DNA from: Eudorina sp. 2006-703-Eu-15
Lineage: Eukaryota; Chlorophyta; Chlorophyceae; Chlamydomonadales; Volvocaceae
DNA: 64,000 nt
Direction of reading: 5' to 3'
Assembly: GCA_003117195.1 (NCBI GenBank)
Contig: BDSI01000003.1
Span: 1,344,620 to 1,408,619 of the forward strand
A model generated the notes under the pieces. It searched no databases and was not told where the DNA came from. It was given only the letters and a program-made list of their open reading frames with translations. Below are positions 48,288-59,684 of this stretch, piece by piece. Positions within the stretch are counted from its first letter, which is position 1, and each line of letters starts with the position of its first letter. A program made the translations under genes and the position numbers.

Positions 48288-51200
48288 ATGGCAGGCGCTT
48301 CAGCTTCTGTCATGCGGTCTTTAACGACTGCCGCATCGCCGATGCGATCGGCGGACGTGTGTGGGCTGGCTGCAGTGGCCTCGCGAATGTTGCATTCCGT
48401 TCCATTTTCTGAACCTTCCAGCGCAGACGACACCGTGTTCGCTGCGGCCAGCAATTTGGAAACTGCCGGAGGGCCACAACTGGGGATGCGGGACCTCGGG
48501 ACCTGGCAGCAGCTGACCAGCGGCGGTCCCGCTGCTGGCGTGGTCGGGCTACCTCCACCTGTGGCGCCACCCGGCAGCTGCGCAGCTCTCGCCGCAAGCC
48601 TTCACAGCTCCGCACCAATCGGCGGCGAGATCAACATCAGCAGCAGCAGGAGCAGCAGCAGCAGCAGACACAGCCGCGGTGGCATCGCCAACCGGTACGA
48701 CAGCACCCCTGACTCAGCGGCAGGCTGTAGCGCTGACAGCCACCCCGCCACGCCCCACCCAGCGGCAGTAGCGGCAGCGGTGCCCCTCGCGCAGCGGATC
48801 CCCCCGCCCTCAAACCGCGCCCTGCCGGGCTGGCCCCGGCCGACCGGGCTCCCCGGCTCCTTCCTCTCCGCCGCCGCCGCAGCCGCGGCCGCCGTGACCC
48901 TGACCCGCGGCAGCCTGCGCGGGCTGCAAGCCGCCGCGGCGTCCAGCCCGCCGGGCTCGGATACCTCCCTGGAGTCCCTGAGCCTGGCGGCTCTGGCGGC
49001 GGGGCTGTGGGACGACGGCCGCGGCGGGCGCGAGGACCTGACCCCGGCCGCCATCGTGGCGGCACTGGACCGTCACATCGTGGGGCAGGAGGCCGCCAAG
49101 AGGGCGGTGGCGGTGGCGCTCCGGAACCGATGGCGGCGGATGCGAGTGGAGCCGGCGGCGTTCCGGGACGAGATCATGCCCAAGAACATTCTGATGGTGC
49201 GTGCGCGTGTTTGTTTGTGTATTTGTGCATTCCTTTGTTTGTTTGTATTTGGTTCTTTGGTTTTTGTTTTCACGGGAGCGGGCTCTGCCACAAATCGTAC
49301 ATATTTGCGCGTACTGATGTGCGCGCTTCGCAGTGCGTTGTGATGTGCGCTGCATCCACCCTCCCGTCCTTCGCCCTGTGCCCGGTGGCCCGGTGCCCGG
49401 TGCCCTGTGCCCCACGGGCGCCAGGTGGGCCCTACGGGGTGCGGTAAGACGGAGGTGGCCCGGCGGCTGGCCAAGCTGGCGGATGCGCCCTTCATCAAGG
49501 TGGGGGACCCATGGGTCACGTCGCATGTGGGGGTTAGTAAGATGAACCGAACGAAACAAGCCACTGGCAAACCCCTGTGGGGGCTGTGGGGGCTGTGCGC
49601 GTCTCCGGCCCAGTCCGGTCCGCTGGCTGGGTTGGCTGCCAAAATTAAGTAAGACCCGACGACTCGCGGCCACGAAGGCATGTGCCCCCCGGGCTCAGGG
49701 CGACGCCGTTCGGGGCGGGTTGTCGGCCCGGGGTCGGCGCCCAAACCATCCCAGATCCCAGTGATCCAGCCCATTCCTCCAGCCTTATTTGGCTTTCAAC
49801 CCCCACCTAACCCTGCCCCATCCTCCCCCCACCCCCCCCTCACCCCCCCCCCACACACACGCCTCACCCCCACACCCCACACCCCAGGTGGAGGCCACCA
49901 AGTACACGGAGCTGGGCTACGTGGGGCGTGACGTGGAGGAGATCATCAAGGTGCGAGGGCGGGGGCGGGGGCGGGTTTGGTTTCGGAGCGTCTAAGTTGG
50001 TGGGGAGGACTGGGCCGCGAGACAGCAAACCGGCGACAATGCTGACGGAAACCAATGATTGTGCATCCCGCAAATCGCGAGTGATAGATAAGGGGGTTGG
50101 AGGGGACAGTCTCTCCAGACTCGTCACTCTTCGCGCCACGCGTGTTGTGTCGACAGCGCCGTGGAGTCGACCAAGTCATAGTGAAGGGCGTTGCCCCGGG
50201 GGTGCCCCACGGGTCGGACCTGCCGCAGGACCTGGTGGAAGCTGCGCTCGTACTTGTACGGCAGCGCGCCAAGGAGCGGCTGGCCGAGCACTCCGCCAAG
50301 CGCGCCGAGGCCATCATCCTCCGCGCCCTGGTGGGGCAGCACGCGAGCTCCGACACCCTGGAGATGTTCCGGGAGATGTACCGCAGGGGTGAGTAAGTAC
50401 GACGAACGAACACAGATCTGGGCGTGGATATCGGTACGACGATCAGTACGACGGTACAAATCTGGAAGATCCACATCCGTACGAGACCCGTCCCGACACG
50501 CCGAGGGCCGGCGATATGGGTGAATGGGTGACCGGACCACAGGGGGCCCCGTGCGACGACCATTCATCTTCTTGTCTTGGACTGGGGATTTGTACCACCT
50601 GGTAGTGCGTAGTTTGAATTGATGTCGTTGTCGTTAAAACCTGTCGTACTGCAGTTACGACTGCTCGTAATCGTGGCCCTCCAGGTGAGATGGACGACAC
50701 CAACGTGGAGATCGACTCGGCGCTGCTGGACGGATCCGGACAGGGCGGCGGCGGCGGATCCGGATTCGGCGGCAAGCTGGATTTCGGCCCCGGCGGCGTC
50801 ATCCTGCTGGACAAGCTCTTCGCGCGGCCGGAGCGCCCCTTCGGCGGTCCGTCGCCGCCGGGCCTGGGTATGGGCGGCGGCGGCGGCGGCCCGGGGGCCC
50901 GGGGCGGCCAGGGCGGCAAGAAGACCATGAAGGTGGGCCGGGCTGGGCGGGTGGGGGGGGGGTTGTTTAGGGGTGTGGATTGTGTGGTGGTTGTGTCCTA
51001 ACCCTAACCTCACCGCCGCGCCTGTTTTTGGCGGTTGCGGGGCGAGTTGTTGCTGCTGTTGCTGCTGCTCCTGTCCTTCAGAAGCCCCGCTCCTGCGCTA
51101 GGCGGCCCAACGAGTGACTCCCAATGTCGCTGCGGGTGCTCCTGCTCCTGATGTTGGTGATTGCTTCTCCCAACCCCAGCTCCACCTCCCGCGCCCCCCT

Positions 51201-54050
51201 CCCCCCCTTCCCACCTCCCCCAGCCCCACCACCCGCCCCCACCTCCCATCGGATATTTGCTCTGGCCGCATCGCAGTACAAAAAAGTCTACCAATTACGT
51301 ATTCCCCGCCTTGCCCCCTCCCCCGGCCCCACCCCCGCAGGTGTCGGAGGCCCGCAGTCGGTTGGAGGAGGCCGAGTCGGAGAAGCTGCTGAGCAGCGAT
51401 CAGGTCACTCGGGAGGCCATCCGGGCAGCGGAGCAGGACGGCATCGTCTTCATCGACGAGGTGGGGCGCGGCGGGGCGGATAGGATAGGATAGGATAGGA
51501 TAGGATAGGATAGGATAGGATAGGATAGGATAGGATAGGATAGGATAGGATAGGATAGGATAGGATAGGATAGGATAGGATAGGATAGGATAGGATAGGA
51601 TAGGATAGGATAGGATAGGATAGGATAGGATAGGATAGGATAGGATAGGATAGGATAGGATAGGATAGGATAGGATAGGATAGGATAGGATAGGATAGGA
51701 TAGGATAGGATAGGATAGGATAGGATAGGATAGGATAGGATAGGATAGGATAGGATAGGATAGGATAGGATAGGATAGGATAGGATAGGATAGGATAGGA
51801 TAGGATAGGATAGGATAGGATAGGATAGGATAGGATAGGATAGGATAGGATAGGATAGGATAGGATAGGATAGGATAGGATAGGATAGGATAGGATAGGA
51901 TAGGATAGGATAGGATAGGATAGGATAGGATAGGATAGGATAGGATAGGATAGGATAGGATAGGATAGGACAGCGCGGGAGCGGGAGCGGCCCGGGGGGA
52001 GAGAAGCGTTGGGCCGGGGTGGGGCGGGGCGGGCGTTGACAATCCGGAGGTCGGGGACGGTTGGAGCATACCCGGTGTGCAAGCAAACGCCGAACCGGAC
52101 GCGGACTGGACCCCGCTTGGGACCCGGAGATCTGAGGGAGATCTGAGGGAGATCCGGCGGACGTGCCGTGTGGCCAAGCAGGGTCGGGGGGTTGACCCGC
52201 GGGTCGGGGGGCGTCCCCCTTACAGCGCCACCCGCTGTGCAGCTCACTCGCTCCGCTCACTCGCGCCCATGTCTCAACCACCAACCGTCAACTGCCAACC
52301 GCCATCAATACCGCTGGTCTCCGCCAACGAACCCCCCACCCCCCAGATTGACAAGATCGTTGACTCGAGCAGCGGGCGCGTGGTGACGGGCGGCGGTGTG
52401 AGCAGCGAGGGGGTGCAGCGGGACCTGCTGCCCATCCTGGAGGGCTCCGTGGTGCCCACCAAGCACGGCAACGTGTCCACGGAGCACGTGCTGTTCATCT
52501 GCTCGGGCGCCTTCCATTCCGCCAAGCCGTCGGACATGCTGGCGGAGCTGCAGGTTGGGGACTGAGGGTGGGGTGGAGGGGTGGAGTGGGGTTGGTGGGG
52601 TGGGGTTTGGGGGACTGAGGGTGGGGGCGTGGAGGGGATTGTGGGTGGGGTGGGGGTTGGGGCCGACTATTCCCCGAGCTGAGGCGTGTGTGTGGATGGG
52701 CGGGTGGGCAGCGCTTGGGTACTGGGCAGGAGCTCTTGGCGACGCCTAGGGTTGCATGGTTTTGTTTTGGAATCGCTTGCTGGCGAGAAGCTGCGAATTT
52801 CCCGCTTCGAATTTTCAATCTCGCCATCGGATCTTGGCGCGGGCAATTCGCCGCACAGCCATCCACGTCTCCGCAGTCGCGCGGTCTGCCCTCCTCCTCC
52901 TCCTCCTCCTCCTCCTCTCGCCTGGCCCCCCTCACTCGCCGCCCCTTCCTCCCTCCCTCTCTCCTCCCGCCCTCCTCCCACTCCGGATCCCGCACTGCCT
53001 CGTGCTGTCCCCTCACCCCCCGAAGGGCCGACTGCCGATCCGTGTGGAGCTCAAGGGCCTTACGGCGGCGGACTTCTACCGCATCCTCACAGAGCCCCAG
53101 AACAACATGATCAGCCAGCAGCAGGTGGGTGGGGGCCCACCGCCGGCAGCAGCACCCGCAGCAGCGGGCGACCTCTTCATCCTCGAAACCGTGAGGCCCT
53201 TCCAAACGGCGAAGCCCCCTCCCCCTCCTGACCGCCCCTCCCTCCTTCCGGTAACCCTCAGGAGCTTCTGGCCACGGAGGGGGTCCGGCTGGTGTTCACG
53301 GAGGGGGCGGTCCGAGCCGTCGCGACCCTGGCGGAGCAGGCCAACCGACTGCTCGACAACATCGGCGCCCGGCGGCTGCACACCATCCTGGAGCGGGTGC
53401 TGTCCGACATCAGCTTCGGAGCGCCGGAGCGGGTGGCCGAGGCCAGGGCGGCGGGACAGCAGTCGTAAGTGCCGGGCCGCTCCGCGGGGTGGTCTTTCCG
53501 CTGCAGGGGGAAAGTTCCATGCTGGAGGCTTGCCGCTCCAGGGGGTGGGTCCCTGGAGGAGGCTCGCTCCTGGGGGGACCCTCAGAGAGAGTCTAGCTCC
53601 AGAGGGGCGCTCCAGGGGTTCCCGCGAGGGGAGGCGCGCGGCGGCGGCGACGGCTATCCGCGTATAGGAAAAGGCAAGTATGTGGTAAGCTCACAATCGT
53701 ACTTGTTGCTGTGGTGCCAAGCCTGCGGGTTTGGCATCGTTGTGCACGCCCGGGAGATGGGGCTGCTGCTGGGCTGAGGGGAGGCGGGCGGCTCCTGCAG
53801 GGCGGGCCCGGTGGGACTGCGGGTCGCATGGCCCCGTCGGCTGCCCGCGCCTTGCAGCCATGACAGGACAGCTCCCCGCACACGCCCGCCACGGAAGGGA
53901 TGACGGCGCAGCGTGGTAACCGACCATGTCCCCGTGATCGCTCCCCTCGCTTTGTACGGCAGGTACGAGTACGTTGTGGACGAGCAGCTCGTACATCGCA
54001 AGCTGGACGACCTGTTGAAGAAGCAGGACCTGTCACGCTACGTGCTGTGA
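48288..54050 (+). CDS. hslU: HslU (ClpY), ATPase subunit of the HslVU protease
   Basis: AAA+ unfoldase that feeds substrates to the HslV peptidase; in eukaryotes this pair is mitochondrial. Ten exons in phase: 48288-49196, 49425-49499, 49888-49950, 50229-50388, 50685-50932, 51341-51460, 52347-52553, 53026-53124, 53262-53464, 53963-54050; 723 residues against about 440 in bacteria. The ATG at 48288 has a good context (ACCATGG) and opens an Arg/Ser/Ala-rich presequence. Conserved core from residue ~250: [17 protein letters not shown], Walker A GPTGCGKT (~305-312), [17 protein letters not shown], Walker B GIVFIDEID across an intron, sensor [18 protein letters not shown], sensor-2 [13 protein letters not shown], and the C-terminal tail DLSRYVL that docks into HslV. 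The I-domain carries a Gly-rich insertion (exon 50685-50932). The N-terminal ~248 residues are low complexity. Confidence 0.93.
51478..51970 (+). repeat. (GGATA)n pentanucleotide array in hslU intron 6
   Basis: About 98 uninterrupted copies of GGATA start 17 bp after the donor of exon 51341-51460. All minus frames stay open (SYPIL reading), so ORFs here are artefacts. Confidence 0.97.
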
Positions 54051-55638
54051 GGCCGTGAGGCCGTGCCCAGGTTGGGTCTGTGCTTGTTTCTGTGTCCGCC
54101 AATAACTGCGCATGTGTACTTCTTATCAAGCTGTGGGCGTGTATGTGCATGAGACGATAGTGATATGTTAGTGATGTTACAGTTGAGCCCGCGGGTCATC
54201 GGTGACAGCGGATGTGACTGGGTGTGTTGTCTAGCAAGACCCTATGTGCGTGTGCGGCGGGTGGATGTGCTCCGTGGCGGGTGGATGTGCTCGAGTGTGT
54301 GTATGTCTAAATGTTGCGCCATACGAGGCGCAGGTTGAGGCGGGTGGTCTCTGGCAGTGATGCCGTACCGTACTGCTCCGTTGTCGTACTCCTACCCACT
54401 GCTCCGTGAGCATAAATGACATTCGCTGGGACGGGCGCATCGGCGGTGGTGCGCTGCGACAGACCCTGCCGTACGGTCCCTGTCGTACAGTCGTACGCGC
54501 CCGGTGTTCATGACGGTGCGGGCACAACACAGCAGTCGCGTCGGCAACATCCCGCGCCTTGCCTGCATGTGCCGGTAAGCATTATTCGGGTGATGCCCGT
54601 CGTTGGATTGACGGTGTGTCGTCCTGCCGTATGTTATTGTACAGATTGGGCGTTCACATGGGGGCCAAGTTGAGGCAATCTCTACTTCAGGCGTCCCGGC
54701 CGTTCGCCAACGCGCCGCTTTCGGGCTTTGGCTGTCCGGAATCCCCCCCTTGGAGGACGTCAACGTCGTTGCAAACCCTAGAATCCATTATGTCGCAGTG
54801 GGCTCATCGCTTGGGCCATCGGTGACAGCTTTGTGGTGCTGAGCAGCCGCGCCATGCGCAGCAGCCGTACCCGTGACAGGCAATTGACCCAGCCCTTGTT
54901 GAGTTTGAAGTGGCCCTGGCGCGCGAGTACAACGGTCAGGTACAGCAGCGGTACGGACCAGCCAGAACTTGCCGTATCGGACGTACAGCCCCGCCACCAG
55001 GCGACCATCCACCACGGTGCGTTTACGGTTGCCGTTGGGGGCCACCTCGCCGATCTGGGGGGCGGACGGGGGCCTGAGAAGTTACTGGCCGTCGGAGGTG
55101 AAGACGAGCGGGGCCTCCATCCTCGCGAGCTAGACAGTACCGTATTAACGAGGTTCTGGGTACCGATACTTGAACCGAGCGCTTCGCATCTCCCGATGCG
55201 CTCGGTTCGAGCGTCGGTACCCGGTACTGCTGGTCCCGCTATTAGGTGGCGGTTTGGCCCCAACTACAACGCGCACCCGCACCCCATGTTGCGGGCTTCT
55301 CCCCGGCACACCCAGAGCCCGAGCCGGCCGGCGCTGAAGGCGGTGCAGTGGACCCTTCCTTGCCCTGGAGCATAGACGAAGAGGGGCGGAGGCGAGAGAT
55401 GGCGTCCCCAAGCCTGCGGTCGCGGTTCTAGCTGTACGCGCCGAACAACCGCCCAGCGCAGTCTGCACCCTGCCGGCACGTACCGGCGGCTGTTGCGCCC
55501 ACGGCCCACGGGGTGACGACGCTGGCCCCCGATTCTGAACTATAGCCTTTATCTCGGCTGTCTCAAAGCGGCTCGAGGTGGCATAGCTGGCTCTGGAAAG
55601 GGGACGGAGGTGGCGAGGCAGCGGCTTGGGATCGGGCC
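54051..55638. other. Region downstream of hslU, no firm gene
   Basis: Contains the hslU 3' UTR. A minus-strand stretch at 54930-55055 behind a CCCCCCAG site reads IGEVAPNGNRKRTVVDGRLV, then GLYVRYGKFWLV. It looks exon-like, but I cannot connect it to a gene or family. A hairpin lies at 55158-55222. Confidence 0.3.
55158..55222. repeat. Imperfect inverted repeat (hairpin)
   Basis: Arms GGGTACCGATACTTGAACCG and (right arm, reverse complemented) GGGTACCGACGCTCGAACCG, extending to GCATC next to a short loop. About 28 paired positions with three or four mismatches and a 3-nt bulge. Confidence 0.7.
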
Positions 55639-56640
55639 TTAGACTGCAGACCCGAAGAGATCGCAGGAGTGCTCACGTTTTTTCGCGCAAGGCCCAGCAG
55701 GCTCCGAGTCACCGCTCGGCGGCCCCCAGGAGCGGTGTCCCCCATTTACGCTCCGGTTGGCGACGACCGCGGCGCCATCCGTCAGGCCAGGCTGATCTTC
55801 GTTCCGGGTCACCTCCAGAGCGTCTCCGAGATCCCGCCGGGTGCAATGCTGCACCATGGCGTCGGAGCGCCAGCGGCCGTGCGCCTTGCGGACCTCCTCC
55901 GGAACACCGTTAGCAGCTGCCGTGCTGTTGCCGCCTATACGGAAGGAGTGCGGCTTGATGCTGGCGGTGATGCCGGCCGCTGCGCACATCCGTTCCAGCT
56001 TCTCCTTGAAGCTGCTATACGCTAGGCTGGGGATGGGCTTGGATACGGTGCCGGTAAGCGCCTGCAGGCGGTAGCCGTCCTTCGTAGCCTTGACCTTGCG
56101 GAGAAGGGGGCCTACGTCCTGCTGCGGGTGGACAGGAATGCGTTGATACGTAGTTCCCCTCTTCCAGGAGGCGCTCCGTGAGGCCAACAGGGCAGGCCGC
56201 ACCGCCAGTGCGGGCAATCACGATCCATGCACCCTCCATGCGCTGATCGGACTTGGATTTCGGGATGAACACCTCCATGTGCGAGGGAAGGATGACGAGC
56301 AGGTCATGGTGCACGCTAATCTCCGTCGCGTCATCGAAAACATGATGGTCGCCACAGTCACCATCATGAGATCTGGCAAGGCGGCCCCCACCGCAGCGAA
56401 GCGCTCAGCTAGGGTGAGCAGCCACTCCGGGCGCATGCTGTCGCGCACACGACGCTCAGGCTTGAGCACGCGCTGGGCGATATCCCGAACAAGCTGGCAG
56501 GACGGGTGCTGGATGGGCGAGGCCCTGCCAACCAAGGCAAAGTGCCTATGGATGGCCGCCGAGGCCTCCATGACCCTCCCTGGACCCACCGAATCGTTCA
56601 TAGCCGACTGTAGTACAAAGGTCAGGTACATGGCCACCAC
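55639..56640 (-). pseudogene. DIRS-type tyrosine recombinase, broken
   Basis: The N-terminal half (from 56640) reads in one frame to about 56330 and the catalytic half in another, so a frameshift near 56325-56340 falls at the first catalytic Arg region (FSMTR... into TEISVHHDLL). The C-terminal half keeps FIPKSKSDQRMEGAW, HSFRIGGNSTAAANGVP and GRWRSDAMVQHC. In relatives the nucleophile Tyr occupies the position of the His encoded at 55846-55848. Recombinase activity is not expected. Confidence 0.65.
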
Positions 56641-56945
56641 CTGCGGCGGCGCCTCGTATGGCGAGCCGCCGGGCCGCCGCGCCTCGAACCAGGCCGTGAA
56701 TCTCTCCCAGGGGCCGCGGTACTAGGCCATACGTGCGAGGCTGATAGCGAGGCTCCCCAGCTCCTGGTCTGCCAGCAACAAGTCCCTGCCCAAGAGGGCG
56801 GCAGCTCTCATCATCAGCTCTGGCGGGCAAAAGGGTCCGGCGGGACGGGCATACGGCGGCGGGAGCTTGTGGCGAAGTCTACAAGAAGCGCGAGGGTGTA
56901 CCAGTGAGCGGCTCTCTTCGGCACCTCGTTGCCGGCGGGTGGACC

Positions 56946-57360
56946 CTACCTGGGAGAAACATTTCGGACGCTCGCCCCAACTCCCTGCCTGACGTCATGC
57001 ACGAAAGGGGCGAAGTCGGAGCCATCCGGCGTGAGCGTGGACCACCAGTCGCGGGTGGGCCACAACGGGATGATTAAGCAAACTCGTGCCTTGCAGAGCT
57101 CGGCGTGCCTAAGCACTTTGCCCAAAATGCCAAACGGGGGGTTCGCCCAACAGTTGCGGCCCCAGCGGAACCGGAAGGCGTCGACGCCGGAGGTATTGCG
57201 TGTGAAGTGGCGGGAGAAAAAACGAGGGCGTTGGGCGTCGGTGTCAGAGGCGAAGAGGTCAATGTCAAACGGACCCCACGCTCTCTCGACGGTCCGGAAG
57301 ACCCTGCGGTTGACCACCCAGTCGTCGCGGTCTTGTAACTTGGAAAGGTAGATAGTCCGC
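56946..57360 (-). pseudogene. DIRS methyltransferase-like domain
   Basis: Contains SKLQDRDDWVVNRRVF, WGPFDIDLFASDTDAQ, GVDAFRFRWGRNCWANPPF and IIPLWPTRDWW, the pattern of the Dam-like domain fused after RNase H in DIRS elements. Its frame is shifted against the RNase H ORF near 57347-57357, where TATC/TACC looks like a 4-bp insertion, so the natural fusion is broken. Confidence 0.65.
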
Positions 57361-57960
57361 GAACGTGCTCTCCTCACGTGGCCGCCATTCTGCCCTCAGC
57401 GAGATGTCCTCGCCGATGCAGAACCAGATCAGCTCGCAAGCGACCTCGTAGGACGCATCCGCCTTTGCCGAGCCCTTGTTGATGATGTTGGCGCAGTTGA
57501 GATTATCCGTGATGACGCAGACCACCTGGTTCCTGAGGCCAGCCGGGTCTTTGAACGAGTGGAGGGCGTTAAGCACGGCTAGCAGCTCCTGCGGGGTGGA
57601 ACCAAGGCGGCTTTCGCGAGAACCCCAGTTGCCCCTGGCCTTGGCTACCTCCCCGTTAAGCAGCAGGGTCCATGAACCCCAGCCGCCGAAGGAATCCGGC
57701 GACCTGCCCGCCGCATCGCATAGGATGATCGAATGCACGTGCGACGGCTCCCCGAGCGCGCGAGGGCCGTTGAAATGATCAAAGCACTGTGCCCACAAGT
57801 GCAGCTCAGAAGCTGCGTCAGCGGACAAGGACAGGTGCCGGTCCCAGCTGCTGCGGGCCTCAATGAGAATACCCAAAGCCCGCGTAAACAAACGTGCGAT
57901 AGGCCCCAGGGGATCAGACTGTGTATTGGGCGACGAGATGGTTGGCTATGTGGGCCGCCC
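57349..57960 (-). pseudogene. DIRS RNase H domain with end of reverse transcriptase
   Basis: Starts within the RT connection region (LGPIARLFTRALGILIEARS, then LHLWAQCFDHFNGPRAL) and continues with ILCDAAGRS, GWGSWTLLL, TPQELLAVLNALHSF, VVCVITDNLNCANIINKG and EWRPREESTFADYL. These match the DIRS RNase H DxxG / ELLA / TDN / PRE..AD pattern. The upstream RT catalytic core is absent, so the element is 5' truncated or rearranged. Confidence 0.7.
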
Positions 57961-59684
57961 CTTTGGCGATGTGGAGGCCGTGTGTTACTTCCATTGTGAC
58001 GCAGCACACTGTTACGTCTGTTGCAAATGGCAATACCGGAATAGGTATCCGTCAGTTGGTCGAACGACCGTTGGTCAGTGAGTCATTGCTAGTGCTGAGC
58101 CTCAGGCGAGGCTATCAGGTTCGGACATTACCTGTTCTCTCTAATCCTGGTCTTTCCCTAGTGCTATTGCTGAGGCTGTGTTGGTTGGGTGAGCGGCGCG
58201 CACTTGTATCAGTTGGTCGGGGACTCCAGGGGGGCCGGCGCCACTTAGGTCCGCTGCTCAGCCAGGCAGGGCCAGGCTGAGCAGCGATGTGCCTCGATAA
58301 CGTTGTTGATCACTACTTGACTGCAGGATTAATGGGAACACGAAGATTGTCAGGGCCGCGCCTCGTTGTGCGCAGCTCTTGCTACATTGCTGTAAGTCTC
58401 AACACGTACCGTCGCGATTCTTACCGAGACCGCACGTGGCAGGATGCCTTGCATTCCAGACCATGCTCGGCTAATCAGTCTCCGCGCCCAGCGCCTCGCC
58501 CACGTGCGCGCCAGTTGGTCGTAAGGGTCGTACATATTAGCACCTGGAAAAAAGGGATGCTGCTCGGCCTTGTTTCTCCAATCAGCTACAGAAATACATT
58601 GTTACTGTATACAAAGACCAACTCGCATAAAGTTCATTGATTGCTATCTTTGGGACAGTTTTAGGGTTGGGCCCAGTCGATCATCGTCACCTCGAAAGCA
58701 GCTGAAGGACTTTTTCATCACGTTGCGCTGCCTACTACGCGCCGTCTGCGCAACAAACTTGTCTGTTGTGGCCGCATGGGATGCTACAGGTAGCGCCCCT
58801 GCAGTGAATTCATATTCGCTCAATTTCAATACTTTTTTAGCATTGTATACATTGCTGCAGGGCTGCCAAGACGTCATTTCGAGGTCGGACGCTGCTGACA
58901 GGATTGCGTCGGCACCCCCAGGTCAGTGCTGGTTTAAGAACTTTAGACGTCTAGACAAGATGCTGATTTGCATACAATAATTTGCCTTGTTTTACGGGAC
59001 GTGGCTATCTTGCTGAAGTCCGCAAGACGAGATGTCTCAATGCCCGACGATGCCCGCCAGGAAGTTTGCCTTTTGCAAGCGGCATGCATGTTGGTCTTCA
59101 GCATTGTGCATAGTCCCTGCGGGGAACGCTATACTGCATGACAAGATTGACAACATCAACTATGACATGCATGCTCTCGGCAGCTTTGCTACGGTTGAGC
59201 ATCTTCTCGTGGACTGCATCCTGCGTCGGCCATGCATTAATGCCTGATTCGAAAGTCAGGACGCCGTTAGTTTGGCTCATGTTCATTGGGGCCAACTCCG
59301 TTCCACACGTTCCGTTCTGCTGTCGTACCTCTTCGTGACCCCATGTCGCATAGCCGCCCCTGCTCACAGCCAGCCGTCCGTACCGAGGCAGCGGTCCCTT
59401 CGTCATCGAGGCCACGTGCATCCCCCACGACGTACACCGACTGACATACATCGCATTTCGTCAATGCACCTTCGACAACCTGGACCCTCAAGCGGAGGTC
59501 ACCCGTCCGAGAACAAGGAACTCAGCCATGTCAGCTGGTCCACGTGTTCGTCCTGTCCAAGACCCGCCGTGATCGGTACCCAAGACTCAAGATGTTACCG
59601 CCGTGATCAATACCTACGACGCAGGATATGCTGGATGCGCGTCTGGCGCTGTGCTTCAAGCACCAGTCTATATCCTCGGGACCG
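57961..59684. other. Region between the DIRS remnant and the satellite
   Basis: No gene, RNA or repeat recognised. The short ORFs lack motifs. GC is lower than in the gene regions. Confidence 0.4.

Larger units (their letters stand above)
55639..57960 (-). mobile_element. Decayed DIRS-like retrotransposon
   Basis: In minus-strand order: the end of a reverse transcriptase with its RNase H domain (57349-57960), a Dam-like methyltransferase domain (56946-57360) and a tyrosine recombinase (55639-56640). This RT-RH-MT-YR arrangement is specific to DIRS-type elements, which include Kangaroo of Volvox. Most of the reverse transcriptase and any Gag are missing upstream of 57960. At least two frameshifts and a lost catalytic tyrosine mark it as inactive. 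I did not find split terminal repeats. Confidence 0.75.

Noticed and set aside
51100..52284. Minus-strand ORFs of 265-359 codons reading SYPIL repeats
   Set aside because: Generated entirely by the GGATA microsatellite in the hslU intron.
55150..55230. tRNA gene suggested by GGTTCGAG in a stem
   Set aside because: The sequence folds as one long hairpin; no cloverleaf, anticodon arm or acceptor stem can be drawn.
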